From the NCBI GenBank assembly GCA_004356455.1, contig SMWZ01000132.1, forward strand, positions 1 through 38,115: a stretch of 38,115 nucleotides of DNA. Direction: 5' to 3'. The DNA comes from Deltaproteobacteria bacterium (GTDB lineage: Bacteria > Myxococcota_A > UBA9160 > SZUA-336). Below the pieces are notes generated by a model, which saw only the letters and a program-made list of their open reading frames with translations, made no database searches and was not told the DNA's origin. Below, in pieces: positions 24,370-31,750 of this stretch (within the stretch, counting starts at the first letter, position 1; the number at the start of each line of letters is the position of its first letter). A program made the translations under genes and the position numbers.

Positions 24370-25102
24370 GACCCAGGAGCTGGTTCAGGTCCGATATCAC
24401 GTGTGCCGGGGAGGGACCCGTGTACGCGCGCAGCGCTTCATCGGGCTTCCGCACCCGACGCGTGAGCCAGACGGGCGTGATGCCCGCGCCCGCAGCCCCC
24501 TGCACGTCGGTTTTGAGATCATCGCCCACGTGCAGGGTCTGCTCGCGTGGAACGTCGAGCCGCTCCAGCGCCGCCTCGAAGATCTCCCGGCGCGGCTTGC
24601 GGATGCCCACCTCCTCCGAGATCACGACCTCGTCGATGTACGACAAGAGCCCCGCCTCCTCCAGCAGCGCCCGCGCCGTGGGCGCGTGGCTGAAGTTGGA
24701 GCAGACGCCGATCCTGACCGTCCGCCGCAGCTCGCGCAGGACCTCGGCATGGTGGGGATGGAAGCGCGCTGTCGATCGCAGCAGGCCCATATGGGTCTGG
24801 GTGAGCTGCTCGGCCAGGCCATCGTCCTTCAAGGCCAGCCGCTCGAGCAGGGTCTGAAAGCGCTCGAGCGTGGGGTACTCCCGGCCCTCGGCCAGCGCGC
24901 GTTGGCGCCCTTCGCGGTCGACGCTCCCGAGCTCCCGTGCGAAGCGCTCGAAGTCCAGCGCGCTGCGCTGCACAATAACCTCGTGTAGCGTCTGGTAGGT
25001 CGAGGGCAGACGCCGCTGGCCCATCTGGATCGGCGGCAGCCCCTCCAGCACGAGGTCGACGAGCGTGTCGAAGAGATCGAAGAGAACCGCGCGCGTTGCC
25101 AC
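24353..25102 (-). CDS. HAD-superfamily hydrolase
   Basis: About 249 residues. All four HAD motifs are present: I, FDLFDTLV (nucleophile Asp and acid/base Asp); II, GVCSNFS; III, the Lys in RKPRREIF; IV, GDDLKTD. A helical cap lies between motifs I and II, as in class I phosphatases such as YjjG or haloacid dehalogenase-like enzymes. It is a probable phosphatase of a small metabolite; the substrate is unknown. Start choice is unsure. GTG 25102 gives the usual short N-terminus before the first motif. ATG 25162 would add 20 residues and overlap the divergent methyltransferase start. The 3' end overlaps folB by 17 bp. Confidence 0.82.
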   Translation of the reverse strand: MATRAVLFDLFDTLVDLVLEGLPPIQMGQRRLPSTYQTLHEVIVQRSALDFERFARELGSVDREGRQRALAEGREYPTLERFQTLLERLALKDDGLAEQLTQTHMGLLRSTARFHPHHAEVLRELRRTVRIGVCSNFSHAPTARALLEEAGLLSYIDEVVISEEVGIRKPRREIFEAALERLDVPREQTLHVGDDLKTDVQGAAGAGITPVWLTRRVRKPDEALRAYTGPSPAHVISDLNQLLGLISSA

Positions 25103-25160
25103 AGAGCGTAAGGGTAGCGGCGCGCCTTCGTTGGAGCGAAGACAGCAAAGTCGCATACCC

Positions 25161-26003
25161 ATGAGACAGATCGTGCTCGGGGATAACCTCGACGTGCTGA
25201 GGACGCTTCAGTCCGATTGCGTTGATCTCATCTATGTCGACCCACCCTTCAACACGGGCAAGGTTCAACGACGTACGCGTATCCGTGCCACGCGTGATGA
25301 GCAGGGCGATCGGACCGGGTTCCAGGGACGTCGTTACCGCACCCAGGTGCTCGAGTCGGGCAGCTTTCAGGATCGCTTCGAGCAGTTCCTCTGGTATCTG
25401 GAGCCGCGCTTCGTCGAGGCTCGGCGCGTGCTCAAGCCCGGCGGCGCGTTCTTTCTCCACATAGATTTCCGCGAGGTGCATTACTGCAAAGTGCTGCTGG
25501 ATGAGATCTTCGGGCGTGAGAGTTTCATGAACGAGATCATCTGGGCCTACGACTACGGCGCACGCTCGAAGACACGCTGGCCTACCAAGCACGACAACAT
25601 CCTCTGGTATGCCAAGGATGCCAAGAGCTACACCTTCAACTACGACGAGATGGACCGCATCCCCTACCGCGCACCCGGGCTCGTGGGGCCGGAGAAGGCG
25701 GCGCGCGGCAAGACGCCGACCGACGTCTGGTGGCATACGATCGTGCCCACCAACGGACGCGAGAAGACCGGCTACCCCACGCAGAAGCCGCTGGGAGTGC
25801 TCAACCGGCTGGTCAAGGTGCACACGCGCCCGGGGGATCTCGTGCTCGACTTCTTCGCGGGCAGCGGCACGCTGGGGGAGGCCGCCGCGCGCCTGGGACG
25901 GGAGTTCATCCTGGTCGACTCCAATCCCGAGGCGATCGAGGTCATGCGCGAGCGCCTGGCCTTCGCCAAGCCGCAGCTGCTGATCCACGCGCCGGACGGC
26001 TAG
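25161..26003 (+). CDS. Site-specific DNA methyltransferase, beta-class (probably N6-adenine)
   Basis: A 280-residue amino-methyltransferase. The catalytic motif DPPFNTGK is at 27-34 and the SAM motif LDFFAGSGTLGEAA near 230-241, so the order catalytic-then-SAM is that of the beta group. DPPF favours adenine N6 over cytosine N4. Between them lie LKPGGAFFLHIDFREVHYCK, WAYDYGARSK and the conserved GYPTQKPLGVLNRLV. No restriction endonuclease is adjacent, so it is an orphan enzyme that may regulate gene expression or protect against foreign restriction. The ATG at 25161 gives the family N-terminus (MRQIVLGDNLDVL); no close ribosome binding site is visible. Repeat copy B follows 7 bp after the stop. 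Confidence 0.9.
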   Translation: MRQIVLGDNLDVLRTLQSDCVDLIYVDPPFNTGKVQRRTRIRATRDEQGDRTGFQGRRYRTQVLESGSFQDRFEQFLWYLEPRFVEARRVLKPGGAFFLHIDFREVHYCKVLLDEIFGRESFMNEIIWAYDYGARSKTRWPTKHDNILWYAKDAKSYTFNYDEMDRIPYRAPGLVGPEKAARGKTPTDVWWHTIVPTNGREKTGYPTQKPLGVLNRLVKVHTRPGDLVLDFFAGSGTLGEAAARLGREFILVDSNPEAIEVMRERLAFAKPQLLIHAPDG

Positions 26004-26010
26004 CGGTCAG

Positions 26011-26077
26011 GCAAGCCCCGAAGGGGCGCGCAGCGAGGCGGAGCCGAGCGTAGTGCGCGCAGGCGAGCTTGCTCGCC
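26011..26077 (+). repeat. Dispersed two-hairpin element, copy B
   Basis: The first 45 nt (26011-26055) match copy A (15933-15977) at 40 of 45 positions and include the GCCCC-GAA-GGGGC hairpin. It continues into a second stem-loop, GGCGAGC (26062-26068), TT, GCTCGCC (26071-26077). The second stem differs from that of copy A in sequence but remains fully paired. Like copy A it is in plus orientation between convergent genes (methyltransferase and Nudix). Confidence 0.75.
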
Positions 26078-26086
26078 GCTAACGCG

Positions 26087-26581
26087 CTAGCTGAGGCAGA
26101 GTCGAAGCGGTCGGTCGGAGCCGTCGAACTCCTGGCTGCCGAAGAGCAGCTCGCCTGCTTCGAGCACGCGTGGGAGCAGCACGCGCAGGTCGGGCACCGT
26201 CTCGGCCCAGGGGATCGCATCGGGTTGGAACCAGGCCAGCTCGCCCTCGGGCATGGAGGGAGGCGTGCGCTCGGCCTCGTGCTCGTCGACACGCGCCGTG
26301 AAGACGAAGAGCAGATGGGCACGGCCCAGCAGACCCGTCTCGTGAATTACGGCGCGGAGGCGCAGCTGGCGGGGCTCGAGCCCGCTCTCCTCCAGCAGCT
26401 CGCGTCGAGCGGCGGCGCGCACGTCCTCGCCGCTCCGCACGTGCCCCCCGAGCCCGTTCCAGAGCCCGCGAAAGCGGTCCTTGCGGACCGCGGTGCGCAG
26501 CAGCAGGATGTGCTTGCCCGCACGCACGAAGCAGAGCGTGACCGGCACAGCCCCGACGCGCTCACCCATGAGGCGCAGCAT
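26087..26581 (-). CDS. Nudix hydrolase (8-oxo-dGTP diphosphatase-like)
   Basis: A 164-residue protein. The Nudix box G-x5-E-x7-R-E-x2-E-E-x-G reads GHVRSGEDVRAAARRELLEESG from residue 46, with all metal-binding Glu residues kept. The N-terminal LCFVRAGKHILLLRT and the FRGLWNGLGGHV segment before the box resemble MutT/MTH1-type 8-oxo-dGTP diphosphatases. This suggests clean-up of oxidised nucleotides, but other nucleoside diphosphate derivatives are possible. It is divergent from cofG and convergent with the methyltransferase across repeat copy B. Confidence 0.88.
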   Translation of the reverse strand: MLRLMGERVGAVPVTLCFVRAGKHILLLRTAVRKDRFRGLWNGLGGHVRSGEDVRAAARRELLEESGLEPRQLRLRAVIHETGLLGRAHLLFVFTARVDEHEAERTPPSMPEGELAWFQPDAIPWAETVPDLRVLLPRVLEAGELLFGSQEFDGSDRPLRLCLS

Positions 26582-26662
26582 AACCCGTAAGCTGCCAGCG
26601 CCGGGTAGGAATCAAGGCCCCGTGCTAGCATTGGTTTTTACCTGCGGGCAGGGAGATTCCCC

Positions 26663-27862
26663 TTGGCCATGACGCGCGCGGAGCTACTGGAGCGCATCCG
26701 CAAGGCGGTGGATGTGGAGCCGCTCGAGCGAGCCGCCGCGGTGGCGGTGGCCGAGCAGCTGGAGCTGGAGCCCCGCGGGCTGCTCGATCCCCTGCTGGAG
26801 GCCGGGCGTGAGCTGGGCGCGCGGGGGCACGGCCGTACGATCACGGTCTCACTCAACGTCTTCATCCCGCTTACGAACCTTTGCCGGGACCGCTGCGCCT
26901 ACTGCACCTTCGCCAAGGACCCCCGCTCGCCCGAGGCGAAGACGTACACGCTGGAGGAGGTACGCGCGATCTCACGTAAGGCGCGCCGCGCTGGCTGCAG
27001 CGAGGCGCTCTTCTGTTTGGGAGACAAGCCCGAGGTCGCCTACCGGGGCTATCGAGACTGGCTGGGGGCCCGCGGCTACGGCTCGACGGCGGAGTACCTG
27101 GTGGACGCGTGCCGGGTGTCCTACGCCGAGGGCGTGTTCCCACACACCAACGCCGGCGTGCTGTCGGCCGCGGAGATGAGCGCGCTGCGGCCCTGCAACG
27201 CGAGCATGGGCCTCATGCTCGAGAGCACGAGCCGCCGGCTGCGCGAGCGCGGACAGGCGCATTACTACGCACCCGACAAGGAGCCCGCTCTGCGCGTCGC
27301 CATGACGCGCGAGGCGGGGGAGCTGCGCATTCCGTTCACGAGCGGGCTCTTGATCGGGATCGGCGAGACACCCGAGGAGCGGGTGGATACGCTCTACACC
27401 ATCCGCGAGCTTGCCTACGCGGGCGAGCACATCCAGGAAGTGATCGTGCAGAACTTCCACCCCAAGCCTGGCACGTCCATGGCGCAGGTGCCAGCGCCTT
27501 CCGAGGAGCTTATGGCGGGGACCGTGGCGCTGGCGCGCCTGATCCTGGGCCCGGCCATGAACCTGCAGGCGCCGCCCAACCTTTCACCCAGCTCGCTCCC
27601 CCTGCTGGCGCGCTCCGGCCTGAACGACTGGGGGGGCGTTTCGCCCGTCACCATCGACTACATCAACCCCGAAGCCCCCTGGCCCGAGCTCGTAGAGCTG
27701 CGACGCCGCACGGAGCAGGCAGGCTACCGTCTGCGCGAGCGCCTGTGCGTGTATCCCGAGTTTATTCGAGAGAGGCCCGAGTTCTTTGAGCCCGAGATGC
27801 TCGAGCGTCTGCGCTCGGTCTGCGATGAAGAGGGCTACCCGGCGTCGAGCCGGCTGAGCTGA
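26663..27862 (+). CDS. cofG: FO synthase subunit 1 (CofG), radical SAM
   Basis: A radical-SAM enzyme that with CofH forms 7,8-didemethyl-8-hydroxy-5-deazariboflavin (Fo), the chromophore of coenzyme F420. The 399-residue protein has the 4Fe-4S motif C74-x3-C78-x2-C81 in LCRDRCAYCTFAKDP. Further CofG features are FCLGDKPE, FTSGLLIGIGETPEERVDTL, VQNFHPKPGTSM and the LNDWGGVSPVTIDYINPE stretch near the end. Start: TTG 26663 has a GGGAG ribosome binding site 7 nt upstream. ATG 26669 is the alternative, with a less good 13-nt spacing. It is followed after 12 bp by cofH. Confidence 0.95.
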   Translation: MAMTRAELLERIRKAVDVEPLERAAAVAVAEQLELEPRGLLDPLLEAGRELGARGHGRTITVSLNVFIPLTNLCRDRCAYCTFAKDPRSPEAKTYTLEEVRAISRKARRAGCSEALFCLGDKPEVAYRGYRDWLGARGYGSTAEYLVDACRVSYAEGVFPHTNAGVLSAAEMSALRPCNASMGLMLESTSRRLRERGQAHYYAPDKEPALRVAMTREAGELRIPFTSGLLIGIGETPEERVDTLYTIRELAYAGEHIQEVIVQNFHPKPGTSMAQVPAPSEELMAGTVALARLILGPAMNLQAPPNLSPSSLPLLARSGLNDWGGVSPVTIDYINPEAPWPELVELRRRTEQAGYRLRERLCVYPEFIRERPEFFEPEMLERLRSVCDEEGYPASSRLS

Positions 27863-27874
27863 GGAGAGAGAGCC

Positions 27875-29098
27875 GTGCAAACCCCCCACATGAATCTGGC
27901 CGATCCGATCCTGCGCGGGACCGGTACCCCCGTGCGTGACGTGCTCGAGCGGGCGCTCGAGGGCCGCGAGCTGACGCGCGCGGACGCGGTGGTGCTGCTC
28001 GGCGCGCAGGGCCGCGACCTACAGGTGCTGTGCAGCATCGCGGATCTGGCGCGTGCCGAGGACGTGGGCGACGAGGTCTCCTACGTCGTCAATCGCAACA
28101 TCAACTTCACCAACATCTGCTACGTGGGCTGCAGCTTCTGCGGCTTCGCGCGTCATAAGCACGACGAGGATGCCTACGACCGCGGCCTCGATGACATCGT
28201 GGCGCGTGCGCGTGAGGCCTGGGATCTGGGCGCGTCGGAGGTCTGCATTCAGGGTGGGATCCACCCCAACAAGGACGGCTTCTGGTATCGCGAGATCATC
28301 GAGGCGATCAAGACCGAGCTGCCCGACATGCACATCCACGCCTTCTCGCCCGAGGAGATTCACTTCGGGGTCGAGAAGTCGGGCGGCATGAGTCTGCACG
28401 CCTATCTCAAGATGCTGCGCGAGGCGGGCCTCGGCACCATTCCCGGCACCGCGGCCGAGATCCTGGACGACGAGATCCGGCGCAAGCTTTCGCCGCGCAA
28501 GCTCATGAGCGGGCGCTGGCTGGAGATCGTGCGCGCCGCGCACGAGGTGGGGCTGCGCTCGAGCTCCACCCTCATGTATGGGCACATCGAGAGCGTGGAG
28601 CACATTGCGCGCCACCTGGAGCTGCTGCGAGATCTGCAGAAGCAGACGGGAGGCTTCACCGAGTTCGTGCCGCTCGGCTTCATCCACCACCAGACGCGTC
28701 TGTACCTGGAGCAGGGCTCGCGTCCCGGCGCATCCATGCCGGAGGATCTCAGGCTGGTGGCCGTGGCGCGGCTGTTCCTGCGCCCGTGGATCCAGAACGT
28801 GCAGGTCTCCTGGGTGAAGATGGGCTGGAAAATGGCGCAGATGGGTCTGCTCTCGGGCGCCAACGACTTCGGCGGTACCCTGATGGAGGAGTCGATCAGC
28901 CAGGCCGCCGGCTCCGAGCACGGGGACCACATCGAGGTCCACGAGATCGAGCAGCTCGTACGCGAGATCGGGCGCCCATCCTACGAGCGCACCACCACCT
29001 ACGGCCGGCGCGAGCCCAGGTCCGACGCGGCCACCCGACCCGAGCTCGCGCCGAGCGCCACCCCCCCGATCGGATTCGCGTTGGGAAGTGGCTACTAG
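27875..29098 (+). CDS. cofH: FO synthase subunit 2 (CofH), radical SAM
   Basis: Partner of CofG: it generates the 5-amino-5-(4-hydroxybenzyl)-uracil intermediate from tyrosine and the ribityl-diaminouracil. The 407-residue protein has the 4Fe-4S motif C82-x3-C86-x2-C89 in NICYVGCSFCGFARHK. It also has VCIQGGIHPNKDGFWY, FSPEEIHFG, GTIPGTAAEILDDEIR and the C-terminal LSGANDFGGTLMEESIS. These fit CofH better than the related menaquinone enzymes MqnC and MqnE, and the cofG neighbour settles it. The start is GTG 27875 after a GAGGAGAG ribosome binding site. The C-terminal 35 residues or so are Pro/Ala/Arg-rich. The end overlaps rmlB by 11 bp. Confidence 0.95.
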   Translation: MQTPHMNLADPILRGTGTPVRDVLERALEGRELTRADAVVLLGAQGRDLQVLCSIADLARAEDVGDEVSYVVNRNINFTNICYVGCSFCGFARHKHDEDAYDRGLDDIVARAREAWDLGASEVCIQGGIHPNKDGFWYREIIEAIKTELPDMHIHAFSPEEIHFGVEKSGGMSLHAYLKMLREAGLGTIPGTAAEILDDEIRRKLSPRKLMSGRWLEIVRAAHEVGLRSSSTLMYGHIESVEHIARHLELLRDLQKQTGGFTEFVPLGFIHHQTRLYLEQGSRPGASMPEDLRLVAVARLFLRPWIQNVQVSWVKMGWKMAQMGLLSGANDFGGTLMEESISQAAGSEHGDHIEVHEIEQLVREIGRPSYERTTTYGRREPRSDAATRPELAPSATPPIGFALGSGY

Positions 29099-30131
29099 CA
29101 GCGTACGGTCCGTGCTCGTCACGGGCGGCTGCGGCTTCATCGGCTCCAACTTCATTCGGCTGCTGCTGGCGGAGGAGCCCGAGGCCGAGCTGACGAACCT
29201 CGATCTCCTCACCTACGCGGGAAATCCGAAGAATCTCGAGGACCTCGAGGGCTCCTCCCGCTACCGCTTCGTGCACGGCGATGTGCGGGACGAGACGCTG
29301 GTGGAGGAGCTGGTGCGCGAGGTCGACTGGATCGTGAACTTTGCGGCCGAGACCCACGTCGACCGCTCCACGCCGGCGCAGGCGGGCGAGTTCGTCGAGA
29401 CCAACGTGCAGGGGCCCTACGTCCTGGCCGATGCGCTCAGGCGCGCGCAGCGGGACGCGCGCCTCTTGCAGGTGGGCACCGACGAGGTCTACGGCAGCCT
29501 GTCGGCTCCGCGCCGGGCGCGCGAAGATGCGCTCCTGGAGCCATCGAGCCCCTACTCCGCGTCCAAGGCCGGCGGCGATCTGGTGGCGCTCGGCTTCCAT
29601 CGCATGCTGGGCATGGACGTGCTGGTGTCGCGCAGCACCAACAACTACGGACCCTACCAGTATCCCGAGAAGCTGCTGCCGCTGTTCATCACCAACGCCA
29701 TGCAGGACGAGCCGCTCCCGCTCTACGACGGCGGCACCCAGATCCGTGACTGGCTCTGGGTGGATGACCACTGCCGCGCGCTGCTGCTGCTGCTGCGGGA
29801 GGGAGAGGCGGGAGAGATCTACAACGTGGGTGCCAACCAGGACCCCGAGATCACGAACGGAGAGCTCACGCGCATGTTGCTACGCCTGCTGGGCAAGCCC
29901 GAGTCCCTGATTCGCCCCGTCGAGGGGCTGCGGCCCGGCCACGACCAGCGCTACGCGGTGGACAGCAGCAAGCTGCGGGCGCTCGGCTGGGCGCCCAGCA
30001 TCGAGCTCGAGGAGGGCGTCCAGCGCACCTTGGACTGGTACCAGAAGCGGCGCGACTGGTGGGAGCCGATCAAGTCGGGCGCGTACCGCGCGTACTACCG
30101 CCGCCACTACGGTCTGGAGCCGAAGGGCTGA
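29088..30131 (+). CDS. rmlB: dTDP-glucose 4,6-dehydratase
   Basis: A 347-residue extended short-chain dehydrogenase. NAD-binding is by VTGGCGFIGSNF near the N-terminus. The active-site set TDEVYG (Asp-Glu following Thr) and YSASKAG (Tyr-x3-Lys) is intact. NFAAETHVDRS and SRSTNNYGPYQYPEKLLPLF are diagnostic of RmlB. It makes dTDP-4-keto-6-deoxyglucose for rhamnose or other deoxysugars of surface polysaccharides. No rmlA, rmlC or rmlD is adjacent. The start is GTG 29088 after GGGAAG, overlapping cofH by 11 bp, so it is coupled to the F420 genes. The 3' end overlaps convergent dnaA by 62 bp. Confidence 0.93.
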   Translation: MATSSVRSVLVTGGCGFIGSNFIRLLLAEEPEAELTNLDLLTYAGNPKNLEDLEGSSRYRFVHGDVRDETLVEELVREVDWIVNFAAETHVDRSTPAQAGEFVETNVQGPYVLADALRRAQRDARLLQVGTDEVYGSLSAPRRAREDALLEPSSPYSASKAGGDLVALGFHRMLGMDVLVSRSTNNYGPYQYPEKLLPLFITNAMQDEPLPLYDGGTQIRDWLWVDDHCRALLLLLREGEAGEIYNVGANQDPEITNGELTRMLLRLLGKPESLIRPVEGLRPGHDQRYAVDSSKLRALGWAPSIELEEGVQRTLDWYQKRRDWWEPIKSGAYRAYYRRHYGLEPKG

Positions 30132-31410
30132 TGCGGCAGCCGAGCGTCTCCAGCTGGTAGCGCAGCTGGGGCTGCTCGACCACGCGTTTCTCCACGCTCT
30201 CGATCGCGTGCAGCACGGTGGTGGGGTCCCGCCGGAAGAGCTGCCCGATCTCCTTGAGCGACGCGTCCGTGTAGAGCCGGCACAGGTACATGGCGATCTG
30301 GCGCGGCCGCACCACGCGGCGCCGGCGCGAGCGTCCGCGCAGCTCCTCCAGGCTGACCGAGTAGGAGCGCGATGCCAGCGCCACGATCTCCTCGAGGCTC
30401 CGCGGCTGCTCCTTCACGTCGACCGCGGCCAACGCCTCCGCCATCAGCTCGGGCGTGACCGGCTGCCGCAGCAGCGCGGCTCGCGCCACCACCTGGTTGA
30501 GGCCGGCCAGCAGGTCGCGCACGCTCTGGACTGGCCGCGCGGCCAGGGTCTCCAGGCACTCCTCCGGCAGGCGCAGCCCGCCCGCGGCCGCCTTCTCGCG
30601 CAGGATGGTGCGGCGCGTCTCGAGCCCCGGGGGCGCGATGCAGGCCACTAGACCCGAGCTCATGCGCGAGGCCAGCTTGGCGTCGAGACCCGCGATCTTC
30701 TGAGGCGGACACTCGGCGCTGAGCACGACGGTCTTTCCGTGCGCGAGCAGATGATCGAGCGTGTGAAATAGCTCGACCTGGGTGGCGCGCTTTCCACTCA
30801 GAAACTGAACGTCCTCCAGGATCAGCACGTTCAGCGAGCGGCGATAGCGCTGCCGCAGCGGGCCCATCTGGCCGGAGCGCAGCGCTCCCGTGACCTCGGT
30901 GGTGAACTCCTCGCTGGAGCGATAGAGCACGCGCTCGCGCAGCTCATGGCGAATCGCTTGACACAGATGGGTCTTTCCGGCGCCGCTGTACCCGGCCAGC
31001 ACCAGCGGACTGCAGCGCCCAGCCTGTCCGCGCGCAACGGCTCGCGCGGCCTCGACCGCGAGCGCATTCCCTGGCCCCACCACGAAGCTGTCGAAGCTGG
31101 CAGCGGGACGTGCCTCCGGCGTGGGCTGCCTGCGCGTGCTCTGCTCGGCCGGCCGTGAGACGGGTGCGGCGCGTCCGGCCTCGGGATCGATCCGGTACTC
31201 GATCCTGCGCAGCTGCGGCGTGATCTCCTGGATCACAGGGCCGTAGCGTTCACGAACCCAGTCCCGGCTGAAGCGGTCTGGGCAGCGCAGCACCAGGGTA
31301 TCGCCCTCCAGAGCTCCCTCCAGGCTGCGGAACCACGCCTCGTACGCGGCCACTCCGATCCGCTGCCGTACAGCCTCGCGGACGGCCTCCCACCCCCTAA
31401 ATTTTGTCAT
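30070..31410 (-). CDS. dnaA: Chromosomal replication initiator DnaA, divergent DNA-recognition motif
   Basis: A 446-residue initiator ATPase. Domain I (1-75, WEAVREAVRQRIGVAAYEAWF) recruits partners. A Pro/Arg-rich linker (80-105) follows. The AAA+ domain has Walker A GYSGAGKT at 140-147 and Walker B VLILEDVQF, with Glu-Asp at 199-200 where most DnaAs have Asp-Asp. The sensor-type SVRDLLAGL is at 296-304. Domain IV (about 345-420) carries the helix-turn-helix RPRQIAMYLCR ... SLKEIGQLFRRDPTTVLHA. The usual sequence is FGGRDHTTVLHA: here one residue is missing and the DNA-contacting His is Pro396. A 20-residue tail is antisense to rmlB. ATG 31410 opens directly onto the AT-rich region; dnaN is not adjacent. 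Confidence 0.93.
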   Translation of the reverse strand: MTKFRGWEAVREAVRQRIGVAAYEAWFRSLEGALEGDTLVLRCPDRFSRDWVRERYGPVIQEITPQLRRIEYRIDPEAGRAAPVSRPAEQSTRRQPTPEARPAASFDSFVVGPGNALAVEAARAVARGQAGRCSPLVLAGYSGAGKTHLCQAIRHELRERVLYRSSEEFTTEVTGALRSGQMGPLRQRYRRSLNVLILEDVQFLSGKRATQVELFHTLDHLLAHGKTVVLSAECPPQKIAGLDAKLASRMSSGLVACIAPPGLETRRTILREKAAAGGLRLPEECLETLAARPVQSVRDLLAGLNQVVARAALLRQPVTPELMAEALAAVDVKEQPRSLEEIVALASRSYSVSLEELRGRSRRRRVVRPRQIAMYLCRLYTDASLKEIGQLFRRDPTTVLHAIESVEKRVVEQPQLRYQLETLGCRISPSAPDRSGGGSTRGTRPT

Positions 31411-31747
31411 ATCGGACCGTATACCCCTGTGCTGAGCCGGTACTCATGGATTTGACGGAAGGCAGCGGTTATCCCACGCAAGCGATTTCGGAGCAAACGC
31501 GATTCAAGGCGATGACGTTTTCGCCCCTTGGGGTTTAAAATGCAGGCGCTTCGGGTCTCGGGGCGATTCCACTCCGACGACGGAAGACTTGGAAATCTCC
31601 GCGTTCTTGGGCCCAATGGGGTACGGTTGCATGCCCCCTGAACAGCGAATTGCACAGTGGACTGCACAGCGAAGCGACACGATATTTTGTTATTGGATCT
31701 GAAAAAATCGGCTAAATTCGCATGAATACGTAGAATTTCGTCTAATT
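31411..31747. other. Candidate replication origin (oriC-like intergenic region)
   Basis: A 337-bp gap between dnaA and the Lon N-domain gene, by far the longest geneless stretch here. Base composition changes sharply: 31681-31750 has about 21 G/C in 70 bases, against about two-thirds GC elsewhere. Just left of this AT-rich block are three contiguous 12-bp repeats (31638-31673). No exact TTATNCACA DnaA box is present; TTATCCCAC at 31469 matches it at only 5 of its 8 fixed positions. The iterons-plus-AT-rich-block-beside-dnaA design is that of a bacterial origin, with unusual box sequences. It must also contain the dnaA promoter. Confidence 0.5.
31638..31673 (+). repeat. Three contiguous 12-bp direct repeats (iterons)
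   Basis: Units: CTGAACAGCGAA (31638-31649), TTGCACAGTGGA (31650-31661) and CTGCACAGCGAA (31662-31673), with consensus YTGMACAGYGRA. Units 1 and 3 agree at 11 of 12 positions and units 2 and 3 at 9 of 12. The shared core GCACAG also occurs once inverted (CTGTGC, 31427-31432) close to the dnaA start. They stop 7 bp before the AT-rich block. They are plausible binding sites for the divergent DnaA. Confidence 0.65.
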
Positions 31748-31750
31748 TCA
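31701..31750 (+). repeat. AT-rich decamer array (candidate DNA-unwinding element)
   Basis: Five adjacent 10-bp units: GAAAAAATCG, GCTAAATTCG, CATGAATACG, TAGAATTTCG and TCTAATTTCA. Position 5 is always A and position 9 always C. Position 7 is T in four of five, and position 10 is G in four of five. The 10-bp period equals about one helical turn. The last unit ends on the stop codon of the Lon N-domain gene. The array resembles in role, not sequence, the 13-mers of the E. coli unwinding region. Confidence 0.5.

Noticed and set aside
25161-26003. CcrM-type cell-cycle methyltransferase acting on GANTC at the candidate origin
   Set aside because: GATTC occurs in the gap, but the protein has DPPFNTG and lacks CcrM-type sequence around it, so recognition of GANTC cannot be claimed.
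26062-26077. Rho-independent terminator after the methyltransferase
   Set aside because: Strong stem, but no T-run on either strand; assigned to the dispersed repeat instead.
28019-29212. 397-codon minus-strand ORF
   Set aside because: Antisense to cofH, whose radical-SAM motif is certain.
31469-31477. TTATCCCAC as a canonical DnaA box
   Set aside because: Matches only 5 of the 8 fixed positions of TTATNCACA, and no better match was found in the gap; not called as a box.
31407-31667. 86-codon minus-strand ORF in the dnaA upstream gap
   Set aside because: No ribosome binding site, no family resemblance, and it spans the repeat region; treated as chance.
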